Below, piece after piece: positions 37,151 through 49,000 of a stretch of 64,000 nucleotides of DNA. This DNA is from Chimonanthus salicifolius (taxonomy: Eukaryota; Streptophyta; Magnoliopsida; Laurales; Calycanthaceae). How positions within the stretch are numbered: position 1 is the stretch's first letter; every line of letters starts with the position of its first letter. The stretch is taken from assembly GCA_013350335.1 (NCBI GenBank), contig CM023535.1, positions 25,009,617 to 25,073,616 of the forward strand, given 5' to 3'. The notes beneath the pieces are model-generated. The model had not been told where the DNA came from and did no database searches. It saw only the letters and a program-made list of their open reading frames with translations. A program made the translations under genes and the position numbers.

Positions 37151-38607
37151 TCTCTCTCTTCTAGGGTTTATATCTGGGATACAATAACATTTTAAGTTCT
37201 AATGTGCCAGCTCCTCAACGTGGAAAGTGTTGTGAAGATCCGTGCAACGAATGTACCTTTGTAGGATGTCGGCGATTGTCTTAGGGACAATTAAGCGGTT
37301 AATAAGGTTCAAAGTGTTGGCACGTAGAAGTTTGTTGAGTGTTGCTAGTTAGAATTTGGAGACATTCTTGTTTGATCAAGGCACTGCACCAAAGTTGTTT
37401 AAGGGAAGTTCTCGATTGGTGTTGGAGTATGAGGTCGCGGATAAACGCCTGTTTGTTTGATCTCAATTGGGACTGATGACGATGGTGGACTGGGTGTGTT
37501 GATCCTGTGTCCTAATAGTTGGCAGTATTCAGTTGATTTTGGACCTTTTAGTGCTTGATATGACAGAGTTTGACGTCATCTTGGGTATGGACTATTTGTC
37601 TACCCGCTAACTTACCTTAGAATGTTTCCGGAGGAGAGTGATTGGTTGTTCACCAACAGGTGTCAAGTTTATTAGGAGGTTGAGCCTACCTTTTGGTCCG
37701 TGCTTTGATGAGTCTAATCGCGGTACGAGTTTGAATAGCTTGGTGACTAGCATAGGTTGGGATGAGGCAAGGATTTCAAAGGTAGAGTTGCCCAAGTGGT
37801 GTGTGAGTTCTAGAATGTGTTTCCAGAGAAGTTGACCCAGTTGCTGCCACACCGGGAGGTTGAGTTCACTATTGATTTACTCCCTTGCACTTCACTCATC
37901 TCAATTGCATTGTATCGAGTGGCACTAGCCGAGCTCGGAGAGTTGAAGAGTCAGTTAGATAAGTTGTTAAAGGTTGACTTCATATGCCCTAGTGCATCTC
38001 CTTGGGTCGCACCGACCTTGTTTGCAAAGAAGAAAGATGACTCGTTGAGAATGCGTATAGATTACCGACAGTTGAAGAAACTTACAGTGAAGAACAAGTA
38101 CCCACCGCCAAGAATTGATGATTTGTTTGTTTGGTTGCAAGGATCCCGTTGTTTCTAGAAGATAGATCTTCGATCAAGTTATCATCAACTGAGAGTCGGT
38201 GAGGGTGATATCTCCAAGACAACCTTTCGCACACGATACAACCACTATGAGTTTGTGGTAATGTCATTCGGTGTGATGAATGCTCTTGCCATATTCATGG
38301 ATCTCATGAGCTGTATTTTTAGGCCGTATTTAGACCAATTTGTAGAGGTATTAATAGATGATATACTGGTATATTCGTCGCCAGAGGCAAAGCATGAGCA
38401 ACACTTCAAGATTGTGCTCCAGGCGTTACATGACCACCAATTGTATGATAAGCTGAGTAAGTGCAAATTCTGATTGACCCAGGTTCACTTCCTTGGACAT
38501 GTGATTTCTACAAAGGGTATGGCAGTGGATCCGACTAAAGTAGAGACAATGATGAACTGATATAGACCGCGTAGTGTGTTGGAGATCCACAGTTTCTTGG
38601 ACTTAAT

Positions 38608-40443
38608 TTTATTCAACCAAATTCATATATGTATAGGGCCTCCACACTTATTTTAAATGGAATGAGACTTTAAATAAAAGAAAATTACATAACAGAATAG
38701 AGAGAAAACTGTCCATCCTTTCATCCCGCGCCTATGTCCCTCAAACTTCTCTAAAAATTCTAAAACTTAGGTCGCTTTCACGTTTTTCCATCTCCCATTC
38801 TTTCATTCACACATCAAGGCTCCTAAGTTTTTGTCAAATTTCCTCCATTCTAGGATTACATTCGGTTTTGGCTTCTTCCTTCTCCACATGTCATTCCCAA
38901 TATTTTAGCTTCCTGTCTTCTCTCCATTTTATGGTTAAAGCAATATACAGATTTTTTTCCCAATCGTCCATGCATGCCAACACCTAAGACTTGCTAGAAT
39001 TTCTGAGCAAATTCTGTACAACTCAAAAATCTCTAAAGAATTTTCATTCCTTTTCTTAAATTCCTTCCCAATTTGATTGATGCACCAAATTGTTGGATGA
39101 TCCATGTGCCATTGACTTCCAAAGGTGAGAGAGAATTCTTTACAATACAATTTTAGGAGAATTTGGTGATTTGGCGATGACACATTCCATGCAAGCGACA
39201 ACATATCAAATTCATCCAAATAAATTCTTACAGTAAATTGGTCTTAAATGATGGGATTTTAAAATCCATAACATGTCTAAAAGTGCTTTGACCCGTAGCA
39301 CACTTATATAGGCTCCAAATTAAGTGCAAGTAAGCTCGTTAGAAAGTTCTTTTGGCCCTCACTTTCCATGATCAATTCTAACATGCAATTAAGTGAAAAT
39401 TCTTCAATTAAGTTCACATGGGTCCGACTATCCTCTAATGGATATCCATAATTTTCATTTGATTTAAATGAGCTTCAGATCGCCGCATCATATTATTTCA
39501 TTTTATATATAAAAGTTTAAAATCTATAGCAATTTTGAGCATCATAATCATGTTTGATTATGACAACTCGTATGGTCAAGTGAGTCTGTCGTCAACCCAA
39601 TAACAAAGGACATGGACCGAGTTCAGCCCAACAGCACTAAGAGTACTCTAGTGGGAGGAATTTGAGTGATGGCAATAAATGGGGAACTTCCATACCGATT
39701 TCAATTCTCATTAAAAGAAATATTGATGTAATTTTTAAGGAGAAAATTGCATTCTCTATTTTTGGCCATTACACAAAGAACCACAAATCATGTCGATAGA
39801 TATTACTGACCAGAATGAGATACAACGATGAGACTGACAAAACTTGAATCAACCCATTAATAAATGATTCGAGTCATCTCAAATATATTTATAAGTGAGT
39901 AAATCTGATTAACTTCACTATTGTCAAATCTATACACAACAAATCTAACCCTATGACGTTTGGTTCTAAAGAATAGTCTAGATACTATATCTTAGGAAAA
40001 AAGTCTTTTAGCCCGATAAATAGTAATCCGAACCAAACTCACAATGGATCTAAACTAGCTTAAACAGTTTAACAAGACCCAAAGTAGATCTAACTCGAAA
40101 TAGACCCAAATTGAATCCGATTGACCCGTTGCTGGGCTAGCCTGTGCCTTAAAAAATTCTAACTTAAAATGGATTGGTTCAGATTTTCAACTTGCTGTTT
40201 TGGATGATTAACGTTTCACTGTGTTAGTAGAATTTCAGGGCATTTGGATGGATGGTTGAACGAATTCTGGATGATTAAAATTTCACCATGTTAGTAGAAT
40301 TTTCAGGGCATTTTGATGGATGGTTGCAAGATGAAAAACATAATTCGATTAATACAATCAACGTGTTCTATTTGTTAGAACTATCTTCAAATATAGAATT
40401 ATTTAATATAGACAAATTTTGGGTCTCAATCTTTACTTATTTT
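38608..40443. other. AT-rich DNA, nothing recognised
   Basis: After the gypsy pol breaks off, no coding similarity or terminal repeat was recognised. Two imperfect direct repeats (GATGATTAACGTTTCAC and GGATGATTAAAATTTCACC, about 40203 and 40270) are separated by about 70 bp and share downstream GTTAGTAGAATTT and GGGCATTT. They look like a local tandem duplication. Confidence 0.55.
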
Positions 40444-41002
40444 CAGGGGTCAAAAAATCGGCTCGGCCGATATATCGGCCGATATCCGATACGGACGATA
40501 TATCGGCTGATAATTTTATCTCTCATACCGATATCGACATTTTCTCTCTCCTCCGATATCGGACCGTGAAAAAACCGCAAAAAACCGTGATGAATAGTGG
40601 TGAACCGTGACAAAACCGCAAAAAACCGCAAAAAACCGTGGACACCCTGAGAACCGTAAACCCTGAACCGCAGAAAACCGTGGAAAACCGAGAAAAACCG
40701 CGAAAAACCGCTAATACCCCTGAGAACCGTAAACCGCGGAAAACCGCGAAAAACCGTGAAAAACCGTGTAAAAACCGAGAAAAACCGTATCGGTGTTTTA
40801 AAATTTTTTTTTTTTTTTAAATACCGATATTTTTGAATATCGGCCGATATTAGGGCCGATATTGGGGACCGTTTATCGCCCATATCGGCCGATATTCCAA
40901 CTGTACGGCCGATACTTATCGTATCGTCCGATATTTCAAGGTTTCAAAAAACCGATATATATCGGCCGATACGATATGTATCGGCCGATATTTAAACCTT
41001 AG
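40444..41002. mobile_element. hAT-type MITE with ATCGGCCGATAT subterminal repeats and an AAAACCG array
   Basis: Flanked by the perfect 8-bp duplication CTTATTTT (40436-40443 and 41003-41010). Ends are CAGGGGTCAAAAAATCGGC and, inward from the right, CTAAGGTTTAAATATCGGCC. Both sides carry clusters of the palindrome ATCGGCCGATAT, and the centre (40565-40795) is about 25 degenerate copies of AAAACCGTG/AAAACCGCG. No transposase. The element is 559 bp; 8-bp duplication and CAGGGGT termini place it in hAT. Confidence 0.88.
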
Positions 41003-41041
41003 CTTATTTTATGTTTCTGACCTAAATATCCCTTCATCCTA

Positions 41042-41558
41042 TAAGTTTTAAAAACATTGGTGAGACATACACCGACACAATGTGTCTTTGGTACCGAGGG
41101 TAGTAATAGGTCAAGTTGGGTCAAGTTTACTTATTGCCACTCTTAGTACCAACGATACATCAGATCGGTAATCCTATTTAATAAGATGATTTGTCTCACA
41201 AATTATATGGGTCAGGTCAGGTACAATCATGTTCGAATTGGGTTTATCATGTTCGAATTGGGTTTACCATATTTAATAATAGATTTTTTACCTAACCTGA
41301 ATCAACTTTCCATATAAAACTTAGAAAAAATAAAACAATTAATATTTTACATAAATTCAGGTCGATTTAAGTTCACGAAAAATAAAGTTTAGGTCACATC
41401 AGTAATCAATTTTTTTATTAAAGTCGTGTCATGTAAAAAAATTATTATTAAAAATAGCAAACGCGAACTAAGTTGAACCTACTCGACCTATAACTACCAC
41501 TGGTACCAACGTTATGTTGCATCAGCCAGTGTGTATCACCAATGTTTTTAAACCCCTA
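41042..41558. mobile_element. Probable TIR element of hAT type
   Basis: Left end TAAGTTTTAAAAACATTGG and, inward from the right, TAGGGGTTTAAAAACATTGG form inverted repeats that extend through GTGA and CACC/CACT words. No clear target duplication was found. The interior is AT-rich with GGGTCAAG and CGACCT words, no coding region. Confidence 0.55.
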
Positions 41559-41625
41559 GTATGAATGAATTTTGAGGTCAAAACATAAAATAAGTGAGAA
41601 TTGAGATCTAAAATTTACCTACATT

Positions 41626-42172
41626 AGTGACGGAGCTTCTATGGGAAAATCGGGACCGGTGGGTATACTCAGAGATCACACTAGTAAGACATCTTTGGTT
41701 TTAACAAAATCAATAAGAACGAGAGATTCTAATGAACTTGAACTCTTTACTATTAGGAGAGTTTTGTCCATTTAAATAAGTTTAGGAGGTGGAAAACTAG
41801 TAATTGAGGGAGATTCGACAAATCCTATAAAATAGGTAAAATGGGCTGGAGATGGTTACTATATTTAGGGAGACCCGGGGACTAGTTAGGAGCTTTGAGG
41901 TATCCATTGTTCACATCAGGCAGAAAGCAAATAGGGTAGCAGACTACTTTGCTAAAAATGGTGTAAAAGGACCTGTTCTAAATATTTTCCACACTGAAGA
42001 AGAGGGCTATTAGGATTGTGCATGATGAATCTCTTTGCTTTTATTGTTTTGTTTTATTGTTTTGTTTTATTGTTGTTGTTTGTTTTTCTTTCTTAACTCA
42101 TATCTTTTAGACTCTTTTATTGTGTTATACGTTTTCCTTTAATAATATTTCTTCTTTGTTATCGTAAAAAAA
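41626..42172 (+). mobile_element. 5'-truncated LINE end with RNase H remains
   Basis: Flanked by an 11-bp direct repeat TTACCTACATT (41615-41625 and 42173-42183) and ending in a short A run after ...TTGTTATCGT, as expected for a LINE copied from its 3' end. Frames give GGGKLVIEGDSTNP (RNase H aspartate motif) and, after a frameshift, HIRQKANRVADYFAKNG, the conserved last helix. It is a different copy from the 12-16 kb LINE. Confidence 0.85.
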
Positions 42173-42183
42173 TTACCTACATT

Positions 42184-42876
42184 TGATATATTTGAATACG
42201 GTTCTAACAAAAAGAACATATTGATTGGATTAATCGAATCATATTTTAAACTCTAAAAATTTGATGACTTTAAATTATTTCAATAATCCGCCAGTTTATA
42301 TTTTGACCAAGATAAATTTTCTTATTGATTTTTGAAAATTTCAATCAAAATTTGTTAAATCTACATATTTCAATAGATACTCTAACTAAAAAACTTCCGG
42401 TGAAGTTGTCCTATTTGTAAATAATAAGTTTTGCAATAAGTCCTATGTATCAAAAAAGGCTCAATAAAAATAAAAATATTTTTAAACACTTTAAATTTTA
42501 ATTACTTTAAATTATTTTTTAATTTCAAATTTTCAACTTTTATGAATTACAAAATATGTGAGAACCAAAATTAATAACCTTAAATAAAGAAAAATTAGTG
42601 TATCTTAAAGGAATAAACGAAGCGTTGTTTTTAAAATTTTCGAATCTTATTGACTATTTATCAAAATTTAGAAATCTAAATCATAAGTTTAAAATAATAA
42701 ATTAAAATTAAAAATTCATTCATAATCTATCTAGTTTTTTTCACATATCTAATATAACTCATATCTTATATTAATTCATATTAATCACAAAATTTAATAT
42801 TTTTTTATTTAATACTAACTTTCTGTGCTAATTTCTTTTTTATTTAAAAGACACGTCAAGACAGAGGAAACCCCGC
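42184..42876. other. AT-rich upstream DNA of PRD1
   Basis: No gene or element seen. It ends in the putative PRD1 core promoter. Confidence 0.5.
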
Positions 42877-42877
42877 G

Positions 42878-42883
42878 TATATA
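42878..42883 (+). promoter_or_regulatory. Candidate TATA box of PRD1
   Basis: TATATA inside CGCGTATATACTGG, about 155 bp before the PRD1 start codon. A TATTTAAAA stretch at 42841 is a weaker alternative. Position fits a short leader but no transcript start is visible from sequence alone. Confidence 0.35.
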
Positions 42884-42889
42884 CTGGCA

Positions 42890-43017
42890 ATGAATTCAGA
42901 AGAGAGAGAGAGAGAAATGGCGTTTCTGTAAATATCCGTTCTCTAAATCAAATACGAGGACTCTGCTGTATGCGTTCAAATCAAGATCCACACCACCAAA
43001 CAAGCAAACAGAGCTGA
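42890..43017 (+). promoter_or_regulatory. Two short upstream ORFs in the putative PRD1 leader
   Basis: ATG at 42890 opens a 13-codon frame (with an in-frame ATG at 42917) that ends in TAA at 42931. ATG at 42970 opens a 15-codon frame that ends in TGA at 43017, 17 bases before the PRD1 start. If the transcript begins near 42900 at least one would be read first and could limit translation. A GA-repeat at 42900-42914 sits in the same leader. Confidence 0.4.
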
Positions 43018-43034
43018 AGCAGAGATTCAGAGAG

Positions 43035-46000
43035 ATGGAAGAAGATTACTCGCTCCCTCTTTCTCCTCTTCCTTCCATGGAAGCAGAGGAGTTGCAGACC
43101 TACTGCGGACAAGGTCATCGGTCGTCTCTCCGGGTGCAGACGACGGAAGGAGGGAGCATCTGCCTCGTCTGTCTCTCCAATCTCCTCTCCAACCCAACTT
43201 CTCCTCCACTCCACCTCTCCTACGCTCTCTCTCAGCTCTCCCTTGCCATTGAAGACCCTCTCTTCCTTCAATCCCTCCGTTCCTTCCACACTCACCTCCT
43301 CGTTCCTCCTCTCGTACACGCCCTCTCCTCCTTCAGTGACAACTCCCTTGCTTGCCAGATCGTCGATCTCATCGCCGATCTCTCCCGATCCTCCAGAGCC
43401 ATTGCCTCCGATTTCATTGTCCGGATAACTAATTTGCTGTCATCCGGATCTCTTGCGTGGAGCCGGCAACAGATTTACACGGTAAGAATATCTGAACTTG
43501 AATTTGTTGAATTGGCGTGGTCGATGGTTTTGAGTGACAGTTCAGTGCTTTGTATTTGATTTTCTTTGTTTTCTGTTAGGGTAGGAATCTGAATTTCCCT
43601 TCGGTAGCTTTTCTTTTTTTAATTTTTTTTTGAAAGCTCTGCTGGTTAGGAATTTGTTGTAATTTAGATAGGTGGAAACTAATCACTTTTCTGAAAAATA
43701 ATAAATTGATTGCTAAAGCTACTTCCTTTTACTAATTTTAATTAAAAACAAAATGGATTTAAGCATTTAATTAAGGAATGGGGAGCATTCATGGAGCCCC
43801 AAACCTCCATCCTCTCTCTGAAATTTGGCGCGAATTTATGTGCGGTAAAAAAATATCAGGTAACTTTTGGACCATCGTAAATTGTGCTTCAGCAGGTCCT
43901 GACCCTAAGCTAATTAATTCTTGGGTGGGCCAAGGTCGAAAATTCCAATTTGTCTATTAAATGTATTTACTTCACTTCACATAGAATGTTCGGTGCGCCG
44001 AATTAGTTTCTTCAGTGTAAATCTCATAGATAATTTTATGAATATAGTATAATTCCACTATTAGTGATAAACCGTATGTTGGGGGAGTATATCCATGGCA
44101 TTAAAGGAGGTTGTTGATGATATAATCAACCAAAAATCAATTCTAACTAAGTATATTGCTCATTCGGTGAACACGTTGATTTAGATTTATAATCTACAAT
44201 TGTCACCTTAAATCAAATTTTTAATAATGTCTAAGTAGAGCTTGTCTTTTGTCTATCTGAAAAATCGTATGTTGGTGGATTGTAACTTGGGCGGGGTGGG
44301 GGGGGGGGGGGGGGGGATTGGGGGTTGAGAGTCTAATTCTATTATGTACATATTAAATTCAGGTTAGAACTTTTTTATGCATCTCATATTTTAGCCATCT
44401 TCTAATAATGCCCATAACGCAATCTATTTTTAAAACGTCAACCCATTTTAATTTAGTCTAACCAATTTGAGTTGGATTAAGTGGTGATGGGTCAAAATAT
44501 GTAATTAAGTAGCTAATCTAATCTATATACTTTAAAGAGTTTAATTCCAAAGTCATCGAATAAACATAGAGAAAAGAAGATATTACATAATACATATAAC
44601 TATAGTTCAGGTGATTTGGGTAAGTTCAGATATGCAAAGCTTGACTCTAGCCCAATCTAAATTAAAAATGGTTCTATTTTTTTCCCCCAAACCTATCTCG
44701 TTTTTATGATTTGGTTGACCCACCCAAAGCCGAATTTTCGGCTGATATTGGAGCTCGGTCGAGATTTTTCTCTCTTTTTTTTTTTATTGAAAATCTAGGT
44801 GGTTTTTTTTTAATTCATTTAAAAAAAACAAAGAAGGCTACTTTTAAAAAAAATTAAAAAATATAAATATCGGCCGATATCTAGGCCTATATTCGTCCTT
44901 ATCGGATGAAAATCGGCCGAGATATCGACCGGGTCCACGCCGATATTTGTTTTTTTTTTTTTAAATGAAAAATAAAAATCGCCTGTATCAACTGAACTTT
45001 TCTATTTCTGACCGATACTATGGCCGAGATATCTCGGTCAATACGCACCATATCGGCAGAGATTTCAACCCCTGGACCCACCCCAATTTGAACGAAGTCA
45101 GTTAGGTTTGAATTGACCCTAACCTAAGACCCAAGTTGCACCCTATATTACCGTACCATCATCTCTAACACAAATTCCCTACAATTCTCTAACAAAATTT
45201 GCCCTATAGGATCTTGACTCGGTTCACTTTCATGTGTTCTAAAAAGGAGTTTGGATTATGTCGATTTCATGGAAAATAGTTCCCCATGTAGCCATGTGAG
45301 CATGTATGTGTTGGTGAGATCCTTCACACCAATGTAAAAGGTATCTATTGATGTTCCAGTGGACTAACAATTTGTTGTACTAAACAATGTCAGCCATTTG
45401 ACTTAAGCTGATTGTGGGCCTTTTAATGTTTTGAGTCCTAACTGCCACATATTGCTATAGAACAATCGACGGGTTATTCATTTGTTCTGTAGCACAGCTC
45501 AAGCCCTTTGAGTTTTGACAGGACACAAACATTTATGTTCAATTAATTGACCCTGTGAATTTATTTACGTTTTACTTCTTCAACGTTTGTTCACTTTTCT
45601 CTGTAGTTGAATCCCTTAAATAGCATTTTCACACAGAACTGCAGCAGTAAATCCTTGTTACACGCTCAGTTCAAAGTATATTGTAAACTTCTTGTGCAAC
45701 ACAATTCATATCAGGGCCCATACGACCCAGGTCTATATTTCATATAAGGTTGCTATACAATAAAGAAGATACGGGCCTAAGTCCAGGGTCCAGGGTCCAG
45801 CGTCCAGTGTCCAGGGTCTAGGCATGCTGGCTACTCACCAAGTTGCTAGTCGTGTTAAGAACTTTGAAGATAAGACTGACCACCTAACACAACTATTGGG
45901 CCTAAAGGTGCCCGGCCCAAATCTAGCTTGAACATTTAGCGATGTAATGGACTCCATGCTTACTTGGTTATCCATATCCAAAGCAAAAAACACACCTCAA

Positions 46001-49000
46001 ATTCTGAAAAGGAAATCGGTGGAAAAATCAGATATGCATAGCCTCACACATTCCCAAGCTGACTCATGTATTTAACCCTACAGGATGGATATACATGGTC
46101 CTCTTATACCTGAAGAACCAACTAATAAAGGAGGACATGTACCACTCTGGAGTCTTGGACAAATAGGAACCTGTTCTCTTTACATCCTTAGGGCCTACTA
46201 ATGCCAAGGAAAGCTTGTCAGTAGTAGTGGCCGTGGTTGCCATGACTGGTTAGTAGTTATTTTAATTCATACAAATTCATGCCCAGTGCGATATTCCTCA
46301 TGCTGCAAAGTTACAATAATGAGGTGATCATACCGTGGGTCATACTGTAGATGAGCAAAACCTCAAAATAGGCTAGCTAAACCATCCTATGTGCTGTCTG
46401 GGATCTTAATAGTCTGTTATTACTGAGTGGGTTCCGGTTTTGTAACTAACGGTACTCAATAAGGCGTCTGAATGCAGCTCCATTGCTTGGGAATTCTATT
46501 GAATCATCAAACTGATGGCAGTCCATCCACCTACATCAAAGATAAAGGAGCTCTCATCTCCAGCCTTCTTGAAGGTCTTCAGTTACCAAGGTGACAGCTA
46601 GCAGCATAAATAGATCAAAACTGCAAATTTCCACTTCTCTTTTAACATAGTTGAATTACACTCTCATTACCATTCCACCACAGCGAAAAGATACACGGGG
46701 AAGTTCTGTTTGTGCTGTATAAGCTGTCCACTCTGCAAGATGCAGAGGAAGACTATTTTTCATTCTCTTGCCCAAAGCTGTTGTCTCTATCCTTGCAAGC
46801 TCTCATGAAGACCCAAAATGATGACGTCCGCTTGAATTGTATAGGTCTCTCCCCACATCTCTCTCCTCTTTTTCCCATCAAGTCTCAGAGCATCATGTCT
46901 CTAGATCAAAGTTAGTCATTTATGCATCAACTAACACCAGCTGTTTCTTTTCCAGCGCTGCTGACAATGTTAGCTCGAACACAAAACTTTGAATTTGGGA
47001 GTTCATTGACAGAGGATCCAAGTAGCCATTACTCCAGAGAAGAAATTGTTATGCCAAGAACAGAGCTCATGGCCGGTACTTCTCTTGTCTTGTTGTTCGC
47101 AGATGCCATCAAAGGTCCTCTGCTATCCTCAGATGCCCAAGTCCAGATTAGTGCGTTGGACTTGATTTTTCACTCCATATCATCTGAAGCAAGTTCAGCC
47201 AAACAGATACAAAAGCTGGTTGAAGAAAGCATTGCTGACTATGTATTCGAAGTATTGAGATTGTCAGGTAATTACGTTTAAACTTATGATAGGAGCATGT
47301 TTTAACTCAGAAAGGTTGTGCATTTATATTTAATGCCCAAGTCCAGATTATATTTTCTGCACCAATAGAAATATGATAGAATGGCCTTGCGCAATTGAGA
47401 TTTTAAGGGTTTCTCACTGCAAAACAAGAATAAATTTCAAGTTTCCAAATCTTGTTTTCTACATAGAGAACACAAAAGACAAGTCCAAACTTACACTGGT
47501 GCAGGGTCCATCTCAATCAGCATATTTGATAAACAGAAAATTCAAACATTTCAAGTGCAGCTGGATCCTTTGAAATTATTTCAGTTGCTGTTATTGGGAA
47601 GTAGGACAATTGGCTAAAGAGTGGCCACCAAAATGCAGGAAACAGGGATCCTCTGGTTGTTTCCTGCATCCGGGTTTTACACCTTCTGGCAACTGCAGAA
47701 GAAGCCATCACACAAAGTCTTGCTATTGGATTTCCCACTCTGCTTCCTGCTCTGCATCATGTAGCAGAAATGCCACTACATCCTAGTCAATTTCAGACAT
47801 TGAAGCTTGTTTGGATTTGCATCTCACACTGCCCTGGTATCATATCAACATCTCAGGCAGAAGAAACAATTATGCTTTTGGCAGAAATATTCAAAAGGCA
47901 TGGTAGTGGAGAGATGGGCTTGTTGCCTGAAACATTCACAATGGCCTGCTCCACATTTGTAACGCTTCTGAAATTACCATGTTCTCTTGGGATCCCATCA
48001 ATAGCAGCATCAATCCAGGAAGTATTAAGGAGTGCTGTTTCATCATCTCTTTGTTTACCTCGTAGATATCCAAATCAAGTTCTTTTGTATTCCCTGTACC
48101 TTCTGAAAGAAGCATATGCATACAATCAGGAACATGACACCACAATAGACATGGAAAATATGCACTCTGCTAATTATATCATAGAAATATGTGAAACCCA
48201 TATATTACCTTGGCTCAGTAGGGCCATCGATGAAGCAGAGGAGGAGGAGGAAATTATTCTAGGAGTACTTGAAACTTTACATTCAGTATTGCTGCAGAGA
48301 TCTGACATCCATGCTAAGAAGTTTGCTGAGATACTGGCATCCTCCTATTGGTTCAGTCTGTCTTTTGGATGTTTAGGTCTATTTCCATCAGATCAAATGA
48401 AGTTGAGAGTATATTTGATGCTCAGTTCTATTATTGATAGAATTTTAGGGAATGAGTTTGGGCAACCTATCAGAGATTCTGCTTCTTGTCTCCCACAAGA
48501 TCCTTTAGATTTGCTATTTCTGCTTGAACAAAGGAGCTCATACAATTCAGACTTAATATCCTGTCAATCTGCAGTTATTTTAATATTGTACACCAGCTCG
48601 TTGCATAACGAAAGGTACAATAATTCTTGTCTTGTTCTGATTGTTTAATGCTTTGTTTGTTCTTTATCTAAGTCCACTGTTTTTCTTCTCAGGCTTGCAG
48701 ATGACAAACAGGTTTTGGCTTCTTTAGAACAATATATTCTTGTTAACAGAACCAGTTTTTTGCATGGTATAGTGGATTCTTCTACATTGACTCAATTGGT
48801 GCATCTATATGGCTTTATTAGAGGCGCTGACAAAAATTATCAGACATCCTATTGTGTTGAAGCAGAGAATCTCCTGTTCCATGTACTAGCTGAGAAAGAA
48901 TGGGATTTGCTTTCTACTAGAATTCATCCATTGGCACTAAAATGGTTGTTCAAACAAGAAAAGATCAGGGAACCATTGTCTTCTCAGATTTTGAATTTCT

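Larger units (their letters stand above)
32394..37183 (+). mobile_element. Copia (SIRE-like) solo LTR, interrupted by another LTR
   Basis: Starts TGTTAACCCTAAGG and ends CTAGGGTTTATATCTGGGATACA, with the C-rich tract and TCTCT run typical of SIRE-type LTR ends just before. Flanking 5-bp repeats are GTAAC (32389-32393) and ATAAC (37184-37188), one mismatch. Its own length is about 1.45 kb once the inner insertion (33335-36675) is removed. At 32858-33175 it has an array of CGACCGA/CCGGTCGAT words. No internal region, so it is the product of LTR-LTR recombination. Confidence 0.75.
21041..38607 (+). mobile_element. Decayed Ty3/gypsy internal region, split by nested insertions
   Basis: The internal region is in three pieces: 21041-21534, 32100-32393 and 37184-38607. 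The second piece holds gag-like remains (CTGACGTGATGAGAGCTATG, a cysteine-threonine-aspartate block). The third reads DMTEFDVILGMDYLS (protease end, about 37555), then reverse transcriptase: [50 protein letters not shown], an intact [11 protein letters not shown] catalytic block (38340-38385) and VHFLGHVIS. It stops in the connection region (VLEIHSFLDL) at about 38607. Stops at 38157 and 38471 and others rule out function; RNase H, integrase and the 3' LTR are missing. Gene content follows the plant chromovirus-like order. Confidence 0.75.

Noticed and set aside
38935..39219. 94-codon minus-strand frame in the spacer after the gypsy remnant
   Set aside because: No recognisable motif, no neighbouring exon signals and AT-rich composition like the rest of the spacer.
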